In this document: positions 26,101 to 35,400 of the stretch, one piece after another
How positions within the stretch are numbered: the first letter of the stretch is position 1
How the letters are laid out: each line of letters starts with the position of its first letter
Source of the DNA: Hyalangium versicolor
Lineage (GTDB): Bacteria; Myxococcota; Myxococcia; Myxococcales; Myxococcaceae
Assembly (NCBI RefSeq): GCF_020103695.1
Contig: NZ_JAHXBF010000008.1
Coordinates: 186,001-250,000, forward strand
Length of the DNA: 64,000 nucleotides
Reading direction: 5' to 3'
Position numbers and translations under genes: made by a program
Notes under the pieces: model-generated
What the model saw: only the letters and a program-made list of their open reading frames with translations
The model's database searches: none
What the model was told of the DNA's origin: nothing

Positions 26101-27459
26101 TCAGAGCTTGATGAGCTCCACGTCGTCCATGTGGACGAAGTTGGCGGAGTTACCCGCGCTCAGCTTCGTGTGGAAGCCGAACTCCAGGTAGCCGCCCGTG
26201 ACGGAGATGGCGGGCGTCTCCACCAGCGTCCAGCTCCCGTACGTGCCCAGGTCCGTGTAGACGGGGTTGCACGAGGCGCACGTCTTCGCCTGGATGCGGG
26301 AGAAGTCGTAGGCGCCGCCCTTGCGGATCCACGCGCGGACCTTGTAGTTGCCCGAGGCCAGCCCCGAGACCGTCTGGTACGTCCACACCTCGTGCGGTGT
26401 GCCGTTGGTCCAGTGCGTCAGGTGGTACGAGCCGCCGTGGCCGCCGTTGTACGTCTCGTTGAAGTCCGCGGCCTCCGTGCCGTTCGGGCTCCAGGTGTTC
26501 CAGCCCGTCATCCCGTTCTCGAAGCCCGGGTTGGTGACGGAGCTGCTCGGCGGCGGGGTGGTGCCCTGCTGGTACCAACGCACCCACTCCACCTCCATCG
26601 TCTTCTTCACGCCGGAGGCCAGATCGATGCTGGAGGCGCTCGGGTTGCCGTACCAGTTCCCGCCCAGCGCGAGGTTCAGGATGATGTAGTGGTTCTGCTG
26701 GAACTCGGACTCGGTGCTGTAGAACGTGGTGCCGACGATGCTGCCGTCCAGGCGGAACACCATGCTGGTGGAGTTCCACTCCACCTCGTAGGTGTGGAAC
26801 GCATCCGCGAGGCTGTAGCCGCGGTTGGCGCCCGTGCCCCAGTCCGCCTGGCCCGTGGTGTACCAGTGCACCGCGGACTTCATCCACGAGGGCTCGTTGG
26901 ACGTCCACTCGAGGATGTCCACCTCACCGCAGGCCGGCCAGCCCACCGAGGAGATGTTCCCGCCCAGCGTCCAGAACGCCGGCCACATGCCGTAGCCCGA
27001 GGGCACCTTGATGCTGGCGACGATCTTCCCGTACCGCTTCTCCACCTTGCCCTTGCTGTGGATGCGGCCCGAGTAGAACGAGCGCGCCCCGTAGCCGGTG
27101 CAGCGCGAGTCCACCGGGTTGTCGCCCGTGCGCTCGGCGGTGAGGACCAGCTTGCCGCCGCTCACGGTGACGTTCTGCGCGCGCGGGTACTCCAGCTCGC
27201 CCGTGCCGAAGTTGCAGTTGCCCGTGACGGGATCGTAATTGCTCGTCAGCGCCGTCCAGTTGCCGGTGTTGAGGCTGGAGCCGTCGAACTCGTCGGACCA
27301 GGCCAGGTTCCAGCCAGAGCCGGGCGAGTAGTCCAGCTCGGATTGCTGCTGCGCGAGGGGCGTCTCCTCGACGGGAGCCGCGTTCTCGTTTCCACAGCCA
27401 AAGAGCGTCGTGGCACAGCAGAGGGCCAGCGCCTTGGAGATCAGGTTGCGTGTCTTCAT
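26101..27459 (-). CDS. GH16 beta-1,3(4)-glucanase lipoprotein with C-terminal CBM
   Basis: 452 residues. A lipoprotein signal ends at LFGC (Cys22). The GH16 laminarinase domain lies at about 45-303. Its catalytic motif EVDILEW holds nucleophile Glu179, Asp181 and acid/base Glu184. Further family segments are WNLAWSDEFDG and PSGYGMWPAFWTLGG. After a Pro/Ser linker, residues 310-452 form a jelly-roll carbohydrate-binding module like those on other beta-glucanases. It cleaves beta-1,3-glucans such as laminarin or fungal wall. Start ATG 27459 is favoured over 27465 by AGG spacing. It lies 44 bp after the thaumatin-like glucanase gene, so the two are probably co-transcribed. Confidence 0.92.
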   Translation of the reverse strand: MKTRNLISKALALCCATTLFGCGNENAAPVEETPLAQQQSELDYSPGSGWNLAWSDEFDGSSLNTGNWTALTSNYDPVTGNCNFGTGELEYPRAQNVTVSGGKLVLTAERTGDNPVDSRCTGYGARSFYSGRIHSKGKVEKRYGKIVASIKVPSGYGMWPAFWTLGGNISSVGWPACGEVDILEWTSNEPSWMKSAVHWYTTGQADWGTGANRGYSLADAFHTYEVEWNSTSMVFRLDGSIVGTTFYSTESEFQQNHYIILNLALGGNWYGNPSASSIDLASGVKKTMEVEWVRWYQQGTTPPPSSSVTNPGFENGMTGWNTWSPNGTEAADFNETYNGGHGGSYHLTHWTNGTPHEVWTYQTVSGLASGNYKVRAWIRKGGAYDFSRIQAKTCASCNPVYTDLGTYGSWTLVETPAISVTGGYLEFGFHTKLSAGNSANFVHMDDVELIKL

Positions 27460-27503
27460 ATTCATACCTGTGTCGGAAGAGGTTGGGTGACTTGGGGAGC
27501 GGC

Positions 27504-28973
27504 TCAGCCCGCGGGGCAGAACGTCACGGTGAGCTGGGTGCCGCCGGTGCAGGTGAAGAAACCCGCCTCGTTGGCCGCCATCGGGTAGTCGTCATACGCG
27601 AAGGCGTAGACGGAACCGCACTGCTGATGGACCCACTTGGCGTACAGGTTGTAGGGCTTGCCGGTGTTGTAGTACTGCGAGACCGTGGTGCTGTCCGGCG
27701 CGTCCAGCATTCCGCGGTTCAGCGCGGCGCACCACTTGGCGCTCTGATCGAAGAACGGCGGCGAGCACGCGTAGACCTGCGCCGACTTCGCCGTGCCGGG
27801 GTTGCACTGGCCCGGGTACTTGCTGGCACAGCGGGCAATCTCGCTGTCCAGGCGGGTACAGATGGTGCCCCGGCGCGAGTCGCTCGCATATTCCCCATCG
27901 AGGCAGAAGGAGCGCGGGGCCAGGCAGATGGTGCCGCCGCCCATGGAGTAGCGCAGGCCGTCCGGGCAACCCGTGTCGATGGCCGACTGCATGGCGCTCG
28001 CGGTCTTGTTGCACTGCACCTGCACGCAGCTGGAGCCCGAGCCCGTGCCGGTGATGCGCATGGGCAGACCCACGTGGTCCACGTAGGTGAGGTTGTAGTG
28101 GAGCAGCTGCGAGCCGCCGCTCGGCTTCTCGAGCGTGAACTCAGCCTTCTCCAGCTCACGAGGCGAGGTGGGCGAGGGCAGGACCTTGTACGCGCTCACG
28201 CGGCCGCTGGGGTAGTTCTCCGGCGTGAAGTAGGTGTAGCTCTGGCCCGCGGACAGCGCGCGGTAGATGTTGTTGCCCGACGAGTCGCGCTCGAGCCCCA
28301 CGTTGCCCACGCCCGTCAGCGCCACGTTGAGGCTGAACGGGCAACTGTTGATCACCTTCACCGGGATCGTCCCCGTGGGATTCGTCGGCGGCGGGGTGGT
28401 GCTGCCCGTGTCATACAGCTCGAACCAGTCGAGCTTGAAGAGCCAGTCTCCGCCGGTGGCGACGCCCTTGAGGTACAGCGAGTGGGTGCCGCTCGTCTTG
28501 GTGATGGAGACCGTCTGCGTGATGAAGGCGTTCCAGTCCGAGCCCGTGGCGGCGGTGAGCGCCACCGTGCCGACCTTCGTCCCCGAGCCCACCGCGTCCA
28601 CCCAGATCTCCGCCTTGCCACCGCCGTAGGGCGCCGCGATGCGGAACTGCATCTGATTGGCGCCGCCGAAGTTCACCGAGGGGTAGTGGATCTGCTCGTT
28701 GACCTGGAAGCCACCGACGGATTGCCCCTCACCTCCACCCTCGTTGAAAACGCCTCCGGAGGTGGTGCCGCTGGAGGACCAGTTCTCCGCCTGGATCCGG
28801 CTGCCGATGATCGCCGCCTGCGTGGCGCTCTCCAGCTCCACGGGCTCGGTGTCCTCCGGCCTGCTGTCGCAAGCGACGCCAGTGGTCAGCAACAAGCCCG
28901 CGGCGCTCGCGCACCACAGGGCCTTCCATCCCGCCGAAGCGGGTTTGAAGCTTGAAGTGAGGGGGGTTGGCAT
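27504..28973 (-). CDS. CBM6 plus thaumatin-like/GH64-type beta-1,3-glucanase lipoprotein
   Basis: 489 residues. A lipoprotein signal has lipobox TGVAC near residue 35. A CBM6 module lies at about 58-190 (RIQAENWSSSGTTSGGV, then LFKLDWFELYDTG). A thaumatin-like fold lies at about 205-489, starting PVKVINSCPFSLNVAL and ending YAFAYDDYPMAANEAGFFTC, with many cysteines. This fold in bacteria and plants carries beta-1,3-glucanase activity (GH64/GH152 group). Which of the two it belongs to is not settled. AGGAAGG five bases before ATG 28973 sets the start. It is first in a two-gene unit with GH16, under the LacI-type sites to its right. Confidence 0.8.
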   Translation of the reverse strand: MPTPLTSSFKPASAGWKALWCASAAGLLLTTGVACDSRPEDTEPVELESATQAAIIGSRIQAENWSSSGTTSGGVFNEGGGEGQSVGGFQVNEQIHYPSVNFGGANQMQFRIAAPYGGGKAEIWVDAVGSGTKVGTVALTAATGSDWNAFITQTVSITKTSGTHSLYLKGVATGGDWLFKLDWFELYDTGSTTPPPTNPTGTIPVKVINSCPFSLNVALTGVGNVGLERDSSGNNIYRALSAGQSYTYFTPENYPSGRVSAYKVLPSPTSPRELEKAEFTLEKPSGGSQLLHYNLTYVDHVGLPMRITGTGSGSSCVQVQCNKTASAMQSAIDTGCPDGLRYSMGGGTICLAPRSFCLDGEYASDSRRGTICTRLDSEIARCASKYPGQCNPGTAKSAQVYACSPPFFDQSAKWCAALNRGMLDAPDSTTVSQYYNTGKPYNLYAKWVHQQCGSVYAFAYDDYPMAANEAGFFTCTGGTQLTVTFCPAG

Positions 28974-29068
28974 GGCGACCTTCCTGTTGGGGGAAAAAGC
29001 GGATCGCTTTGACGTCCGGCTTTCCTAGGTTCCAAGGAATCGCTCACCTATCTACTTATTCAATTTAT

Positions 29069-29082
29069 CGCAAGCGCTTTCA
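29069..29082. promoter_or_regulatory. LacI-type operator site 1
   Basis: CGCAAGCGCTTTCA, with the perfect 8-bp core AAGCGCTT. It lies 96 bp upstream of the thaumatin-like glucanase start. Its reverse complement matches the TGAAAnCGnTTnC pattern of sugar-responsive LacI repressors. Confidence 0.65.
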
Positions 29083-29154
29083 CTTCTCCGAAATAATTGG
29101 GGGTAGGGAAATCAACTTTTCAGGGGGTTGGCGCGTCGCGTCGCATGTTTCATA

Positions 29155-29168
29155 GGCAAGCGCTGTCA
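29155..29168. promoter_or_regulatory. LacI-type operator site 2
   Basis: GGCAAGCGCTGTCA, sharing the AGCGCT core and the following CTTC with site 1. It lies 190 bp upstream of the G8 protein start and 86 bp from site 1, a distance compatible with repression by looping. Confidence 0.6.
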
Positions 29169-29357
29169 CTTCGGACCCAGGGCCAATGATGCATGTCTTC
29201 ATGCGCCACATGTGAGGCTTTAGGCAGCGGCGAAGCCTGAGATAGCCCCAAGGCATAAAAATCGAGCAATACCAGATCTCCTTGTGTAATCTGTTTCACC
29301 GATGGTATGGGTCGACACGCGCGCGCTCACAACCCGTCTGTGTGTGTCGGAGACATC

Positions 29358-32006
29358 AGGATGGCTCGAACTCTCCTCTGTTTGGTCGTATCTCTCGCAG
29401 CTCTCGAGGCGTCTGCAGCAGGTGAAGCTCTCTCCAGTATCCGGTCTGGCAACTGGTCGGATGCGACGGTCTGGAACGCCGGGCATGTGCCCGCCACGGG
29501 TGACACCGTGACGATCTCGGCCGGCCATACCGTGGTCTTCCAAGTGGACTCACCCCAACTCGCAGGGGTGACGGTCGAAACCGGAGCGGCGTTGACGTTC
29601 GACCCGAACGCGTCGGCGACACTTCGCTCGACGGGCAGCGTGGTGGTGCGGGGCACCCTGACGATGAAGCCCTCCTCGCGCTCCATCGTTCACGTGGTGG
29701 CGTTCCTCAACGTGAACGAAGCCACCTATGTGGGCGGAGGCATGGAGGTGGTGCCTGCGGAAGTCGGACTGTGGGTGCGGGACGGCCAGCTCGATCTCCA
29801 GGGTACGCCCAAGACGGCTTGGACGCGGCTGGCAGGCGGGATTGGCGCCTCGGCGAGCTCCCTCACGCTGGAAGCGTCGCCCGTGGGCTGGGGCGCGGGA
29901 GACGAGCTCAGCATCGTTCCCACGGAAGCGCCCTCGGTGGGAGACCCGAGCTGGAACGGCTTCGATCTCGGAACGATTGTGAGCGTCTCGAACGCCACCG
30001 TCGCGTTGAATCGCGCGACGAGCCGTGCGCACCCCATGGTGGACAACCAATGGAGAGCCGAGGTGCTCAACCTGACTCGGAACGTTCGCATCGAAGGCAC
30101 CGGTGACGGGAGCGCGAGTCCGAGCACGAACCACCGCGCTCACATCTGGATCCGTTCCAACAAGCCGCAGACCGTGAACTACGTCTCCATCCGGTACATG
30201 GGGCCGCGCCGTGCCGTCGAAGCCAACGCGACGGAGACCATCCTCGGCCGCTATGCCCTCCACTTCCACCACTCGATGGAGGGCAGCAGGGGCTCCGTGG
30301 TGCGCGGAACGGTTGTTCGGGATGCGGGGGCCCATGCCTTCGCCGCGCACATGAGCCATGGCATCACGCTCCAGGACACCATCAGCTACAACACCTTCGA
30401 CGAGGCGTACTGGTGGGATCCGGGCGATGAGAGCCATGACACGGTCTACGATCGGTGCGTGGCGGCCATCGTCCGGGTGGACCCCGAATATCGGGGCTAC
30501 AACCTGACGGGCTTCATGATGAACCAGGGCCTTCGCAACCTGGTCCGCGACTCCGTGGCCGTGGGCGTCCAGGGCAACATCGATTCCTCGGGTTTCAGCT
30601 GGCCCGAGGGTGATGGGATCAACGGCGACGGGTTCTGGAACTTCTCCCGGGGCAACATCGCGCACAACAACAAGATCGATGGCATCTTTGCCTGGCAGAA
30701 CGACCACCAGCCCCACGTGATCTCCAACTTCGTGGGTTATCACAATGGGGAGGCGGGGATTGATCACGGCGCCTACTCCAACGGCTATCACTACGAGAGC
30801 TCCAAGCTCTACGGCAACGGCAAGACCGCGCTGCATATGAAGGCCGTCTCGCCCGGCGTGGATGAGTTCGGCCACCTGCGCCTGCGCTTCGACAACCTCA
30901 TCTTCGACGGCGGTGGACAGTCGCCAGACCTGATCCTCTCGGACGATCACAACGCGGACGGCGTTGGTGACGCCACCATCATTCGCAACTCCCTCTTCCG
31001 CAACGCCACGAACTCCTTGCACTTCGGCGTGGGAGAGCGGGGAACCTGGCTGGATCTCGAGCTCTGCACCTTCGCTACGACGAATGATGTCCTGTTCGAT
31101 GCGAATGTCGTCCCGGGCAACCGCGTCCGCAAGCAGAGCGATCAGCTCCAGGCCTTCAACATCACCCCCGCGGGGCGCACGTCGATCCCGCTCTTCGTCC
31201 AGCCCTATCTGGACGAGTCGACTCCGCAGGTGTCGATCTCCTCGCCCACGGGCGGCTCGGTGGTGACGGGCACTGTCTCGGTGAGCACGTACGCGTATGA
31301 TCTGGGCGGCATGCAGGCGGTCGAGCTGTACGTCGACAACAGCTTTGTCGCGAGCAGCACGACGGCGCCCTTCACGCTGTCGTGGAACTCGGCGTTGGTT
31401 CCCAATGGCCGGCACGATCTCCAGTTGATTGGCGTCGATGCCGCCGGCCTCAGGAACAACTCAGGGCGCACGACCGTGCTCGTGTCCAACGCCAGCCCGC
31501 CAGCGGTGGCCGTGGGCAACAGTCTGTGGCCCGCGTCGGCTCAGGCGGTCGCAGATGCGGACCGCGACACGCTGCCCATCGAGGTGGGAGTCCGGTTCAA
31601 GTCCGACGTGGCGGGCACGGTGACCGCGATCCGCTTCTACCGGAAGGCCATCAATCCGGGCGGCTACACGGTGCATCTGTGGTCGTCGATAGGAACGCTG
31701 CTGGGAACGGGCCGCGGGACGGATGGGCCGGACACGCCGGGGTGGACGGAGATCAAGCTGGCGACGCCGGTGTCGATTGCCGCGAACACGGTGTATGTCG
31801 CGTCGTATTTCGCGAGCTCCGGCCAGGTGTCCGGCGACCCGGGATTCTTCGCGAGCTCCGGTGTGGACAGCGCTCCGCTGCATGCGCCGGCCGGCTCCGC
31901 CGTCGGCGGTAACGGGGTCTTCAGCTCCTGCGCCAATGGCTGCTTCCCGTCGCAGGTCGATAGCAATACGAACTACTGGGTGGACCCGGTCTTCGTGCGC
32001 CCGTAA
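29358..32006 (+). CDS. Secreted G8-domain/beta-helix protein (CEMIP-like) with Ig-like and DUF4082 C-terminus
   Basis: 882 residues. A signal peptide (MARTLLCLVVSLAALEASA) is followed by a G8-type domain (about 25-105: SGNWSDATVWNAGHVPATGD). A long right-handed beta-helix (about 105-600) contains RYALHFHHSMEG, reminiscent of the RYPIHFHM block of animal CEMIP/TMEM2 hyaluronan-degrading proteins. An Ig-like domain (about 615-710: PQVSISSPTGGSVVTG) and a DUF4082-type domain (about 730-880, ending YWVDPVFV) follow. It is probably an extracellular polysaccharide-binding or -cleaving protein, with the substrate unknown. Start ATG 29358 has GGAG upstream. It shares its control region with the divergent glucanases. 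Confidence 0.75.
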   Translation, partial: RMARTLLCLVVSLAALEASAAGEALSSIRSGNWSDATVWNAGHVPATGDTVTISAGHTVVFQVDSPQLAGVTVETGAALTFDPNASATLRSTGSVVVRGTLTMKPSSRSIVHVVAFLNVNEATYVGGGMEVVPAEVGLWVRDGQLDLQGTPKTAWTRLAGGIGASASSLTLEASPVGWGAGDELSIVPTEAPSVGDPSWNGFDLGTIVSVSNATVALNRATSRAHPMVDNQWRAEVLNLTRNVRIEGTGDGSASPSTNHRAHIWIRSNKPQTVNYVSIRYMGPRRAVEANATETILGRYALHFHHSMEGSRGSVVRGTVVRDAGAHAFAAHMSHGITLQDTISYNTFDEAYWWDPGDESHDTVYDRCVAAIVRVDPEYRGYNLTGFMMNQGLRNLVRDSVAVGVQGNIDSSGFSWPEGDGINGDGFWNFSRGNIAHNNKIDGIFAWQNDHQPHVISNFVGYHNGEAGIDHGAYSNGYHYESSKLYGNGKTALHMKAVSPGVDEFGHLRLRFDNLIFDGGGQSPDLILSDDHNADGVGDATIIRNSLFRNATNSLHFGVGERGTWLDLELCTFATTNDVLFDANVVPGNRVRKQSDQLQAFNITPAGRTSIPLFVQPYLDESTPQVSISSPTGGSVVTGTVSVSTYAYDLGGMQAVELYVDNSFVASSTTAPFTLSWNSALVPNGRHDLQLIGVDAAGLRNNSGRTTVLVSNASPPAVAVGNSLWPASAQAVADADRDTLPIEVGVRFKSDVAGTVTAIRFYRKAINPGGYTVHLWSSIGTLLGTGRGTDGPDTPGWTEIKLATPVSIAANTVYVASYFASSGQVSGDPGFFASSGVDSAPLHAPAGSAVGGNGVFSSCANGCFPSQVDSNTNYWVDPVFVRP

Positions 32007-32031
32007 TAGGTGAGATGGGTTCTCGTGGAGG

Positions 32032-32472
32032 TCAGGGCGCGTCCCTCGTCTCCACGAGGCCCACGGTGTGCAGCGCGCCCTCGGGATCGATGCCGATCGT
32101 CACTCCCGGCCCCCGAAGTGAGGACACGCCGGAGATGGATCTCACTTCCCAGCCGCGCCCGCGCGCGAAAGCCTCCCAGTCCGGAAGCCTCCAACGTTCG
32201 AGTTCACCCGCGACGACCATCGGCTCGCGTTGACCCTCGAAGTCCATGTTCACCGCGATGACGCGCCCCTCCTCGGTCAGGATGCTGACGTTGCCGTACT
32301 GGCGCGCCCAGATCTTCGATTTCCGGCCGAGACGTGCGCGAGGCCCCTCGGGGGCTCCGAGCAGCGATTCGATGCGCTCCTCGGGGTCCCCCACGCGCAG
32401 CCCACCGAGCGATTGCGCGTCGAGCACTTCGCGGAGTTCGTATACACGGCCTGGACTCCATCCCTCGGTCAT
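32032..32472 (-). CDS. Candidate immunity protein to the Rhs effector
   Basis: 146 residues, soluble, with no signal peptide and no recognised family. Its ATG overlaps the Rhs stop (TCAT at 32469-32472 on the plus strand) and its ribosome site GGAGG lies inside the last codons of the Rhs gene, so translation is coupled. This position directly after an Rhs toxin tip is where cognate immunity genes sit. The role is inferred from position only. Visible features are a repeated G-hydrophobic pattern (LGGLRVGDPEERIESLLG) and a Trp-rich middle (ERWRLPDWEAFARGRGW). Confidence 0.6.
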   Translation of the reverse strand: MTEGWSPGRVYELREVLDAQSLGGLRVGDPEERIESLLGAPEGPRARLGRKSKIWARQYGNVSILTEEGRVIAVNMDFEGQREPMVVAGELERWRLPDWEAFARGRGWEVRSISGVSSLRGPGVTIGIDPEGALHTVGLVETRDAP

Positions 32473-35400
32473 GACGAGCAGCCTCCGCCCGCTTTGTGCT
32501 CATCGATATTGCGCACGATGTCCCTCATCTCGCGCGACCGGCCGTTCGCGAGGTCTCTCAGCGAATCCGTGAGGCCGCGGGCATGTTCAATCATCCCGGG
32601 GATGGCCTCGCGGGCCTTGGTCAAGATGTCCCGGCGGAAGGCCTCGCTCGTGTTGAAGTGCTCCGTCGCCTCGCGGATCGCGCGAGCGAGGCGGGGGTTC
32701 GCCGCATCGCCCGGAATGGCGTTCGTGAACGTGATTCCTCCCGTGTGGTTGGGGCGTACCGCGAGCTCCACCCCGCCCGGCCCGTAGAAGTGCAGGCCCT
32801 TCTGCACGACGTCGCCGTAGCCCGGCGAGTGAATCTGCCACGGCCGGTAGCCGCCCTCGCTGAGGCCGAACGGGTCGGGATCGAGCAGCGGGTTCGGCGT
32901 GTGGGCGTAAGGGATCACGCCGCCGCCGATCCCCAGCGGATCCGGACTGATGAACGTCCCGAGCTCCGAATCGTAGTAACGGAAGCGCGAGTACGTCAGG
33001 CCCGTCTCGTCGTCGAAGTATTGCCCCGTCAACCGCCACGGGAGTTCGAATCCGCGAGCGCTGAGTTCACCGCCGAGCGCATCGACCGCCTGCTCGCCGC
33101 GGAGTTCTCCGTCCGTCTGGTGCACGGTGCGGTACGTTCCGCTCGGGTCCTCGGCGAGGAAGTAGTGCTCGTCGCCCACCTCGACGCCGACGAGATTCAG
33201 GCTGTCCGGTGCCCAGCACCAGGTCCGTGCCGGCCCGCTGTCGGCGAGCTCGTGCAGGAGCTGGTTTCCATCCCAGAGGTAGCGGGTCTGGCTGCGGACC
33301 GTCGCGCCGTCCTTGGCGAGGACTCGCTTGGCCATGCGACGCGCGAAGAGATCGTACTCGAACTCCACTCGCGCGCCGTCGGGCCGCGTGACGGCCTTCA
33401 ACGCGCCATGACCGTTCCACTCGTAGCGCTCGATGGCTCCGTTCGGGAGGCGCTTCGCGATGCGATAGCCATCCGCGTCGTACTCGTAGGAACTGTCCCT
33501 GACTGTTCGGACCCGCGCCGACGCGTCGCAGGAGACCGGCGTGCCGTCGCGCGCAGTGCTCGGCTGGCCGCCTTCTCCAACCCGCCGCTCCAGCGTGCGC
33601 TTCGCCCACCTGTCACGAACCAATCGCCCGCCCGCATCAAACTCGAGTTCGCGCAGTCCGGAGATGGCGTCGAGCACCGAGGTGAGTGTGCCGAACCCAT
33701 CCCAGCCCAGTTTCCGCTCCGCCAATGTCTCCCATTGCCCGGGACGGGCCACCGAGACGCGCTGATCGATCGGGTTTCCCTCGGCGTCGCGCTGCCAGTC
33801 GATTCGCAGCGCGTCGCGATACCGTCGGCCCGTCTCCCGACCGCTCTCCGATCGCTCGTAGACGATGTCCGGCACGAGCCCGCGATGTCCCGCCGTGCTC
33901 GAGAAGAACTGCTCCACCGGCAGCCCCGCGTCGTCGAAGTTGACCACGCCGCGCCAGCCGAGGCTCGTCTCGACCAGCGAGCGCAGGCCCCGTCCATCGT
34001 AGCGTGAGCGCACCTCGTGGCCGCCGGCGGTCTCGCGCACCGTGCGGCCAATCAGGTCTCGCTCAAACTCCACGACGCCGGACTCGTTCTCCGCGCGGCT
34101 GACCATCCCGTCGGCGCGATATTCCAGCTTCGCGAACGTCCCGTCGCTGTGGAGGAACTCTGTCACGTGCCCCAGGGCGTCATATTTGATCTGCGTGCGC
34201 CGGCCTCCGAGGGTGGTCACGCCCGTCACGCGTCCCGCGACATCGCGCTGGTAGATCCGCCACGCGCCATGTGGGTCCACCTCGCGGCTGACGCGCCCGC
34301 ACGCATCGCGCTCGAAGAGCCACGTCTCTCCGTTCGGCCCTTCGAGGCCCGTGAGCAGACCCTCGGTGTCGTAGTGGTAGCGGTGCGCCTTGCCGCCGAC
34401 GTGCTTCTCCACGAGCCGCCGGAAGCCGCGGTTCACGTACCGTGTCTCTCCGCGTGCGGTCCGCTCCGCGGTCATCTGGCCTTCGGCGTCGTAGTCGCGC
34501 TCGATCACGGTTGACGTGCCGATACGGAGGGCGCGGAGAAGTCCCTCCGTATCCCATACCAGCTTGCGGCGGGGTCCCCCGTCGAACTGCATCGTCGCGA
34601 TGCGCCCCAGCCCGTCGTACTCGATGCGCACGTCGCCGGTGTTCGGTCCTCGCACGTCGAGCGTTCGGCCGTCCGCGCCGTGCGTGCAACTCGTACGGGC
34701 TCCAGCCTGTGATTCCGCCCACGCCAGCCGCCCCTTCGCCCAGCCGAAGCGTTCGTGCTCGCCAGTCGGCGCGCGCTCCTCCGTCACACGGCCGAAGCTG
34801 TCACGCTCCCACTCCCAGACTCCACCCATCGCATCGCGGAGGCGGGTGACCGAGTGATCCTCCGCGCGGTACTCCGCGTGGAGCACGATTCCATCAGGCC
34901 GTTCAACGCGGGTGAGGTCGCCTTCCGGCGTCCAGGTGCGCTTCGTGGTCCCGCCGAGGGGATCCTTCTCCGCCACGCATCGCAGCCGATCGTCGTACTC
35001 GTACTCGCGTACGCCGGTCAGCGGATCGACCTCCTTGAGGACGAGGCCCGCGGGGTTCAGGAAGTATTGCGTGGTATGGCCCCGTGAGTTCGTCACGTAC
35101 GTGACGCGGTTCTTCTTGTCGTACTTGAGGACGTGGTCGTAGATGCCGCCATCGCCCCATGTCCGCGTGCACCAGGCGTCGGAGCCAAGCCCGTCGTACT
35201 CGAAGTAGAAGCTGAGCCCGTTGCGGTCTGTTTCCCGGACCATCAGGTGCGTCACGTACTCGAACGACCACTGCGCGCGCTTGCTGTCGACGACGCGCAC
35301 GAGGTCGCCCTCGTCGTCGTATTCGAAGCGCCGGTGAACGTACCAGCCGCTCTCGTGCGGGAGCGGGAGCTTCAGCGCGACGAAGCGATCCTTCTCGTCG

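Larger units (their letters stand above)
28974..29357. promoter_or_regulatory. Divergent regulatory region with two LacI-type operators
   Basis: A 384-bp gap, more AT-rich than its surroundings, between the glucanase unit (minus) and the G8 protein (plus). It contains two related sequences, CGCAAGCGCTTTCACTTC (29069-29086) and GGCAAGCGCTGTCACTTC (29155-29172), 86 bp apart. In reverse they read TGAAAGCGCTTGCG and TGACAGCGCTTGCC, close to LacI/GalR-family and cre-type operators with an AGCGCT core. No coding frame is credible here. The cognate regulator is not in the window. Confidence 0.7.

Noticed and set aside
29550..31415. A 621-codon minus-strand frame opposite the G8 protein
   Set aside because: Arg/His-rich antisense reading of the beta-helix gene, with no independent evidence.
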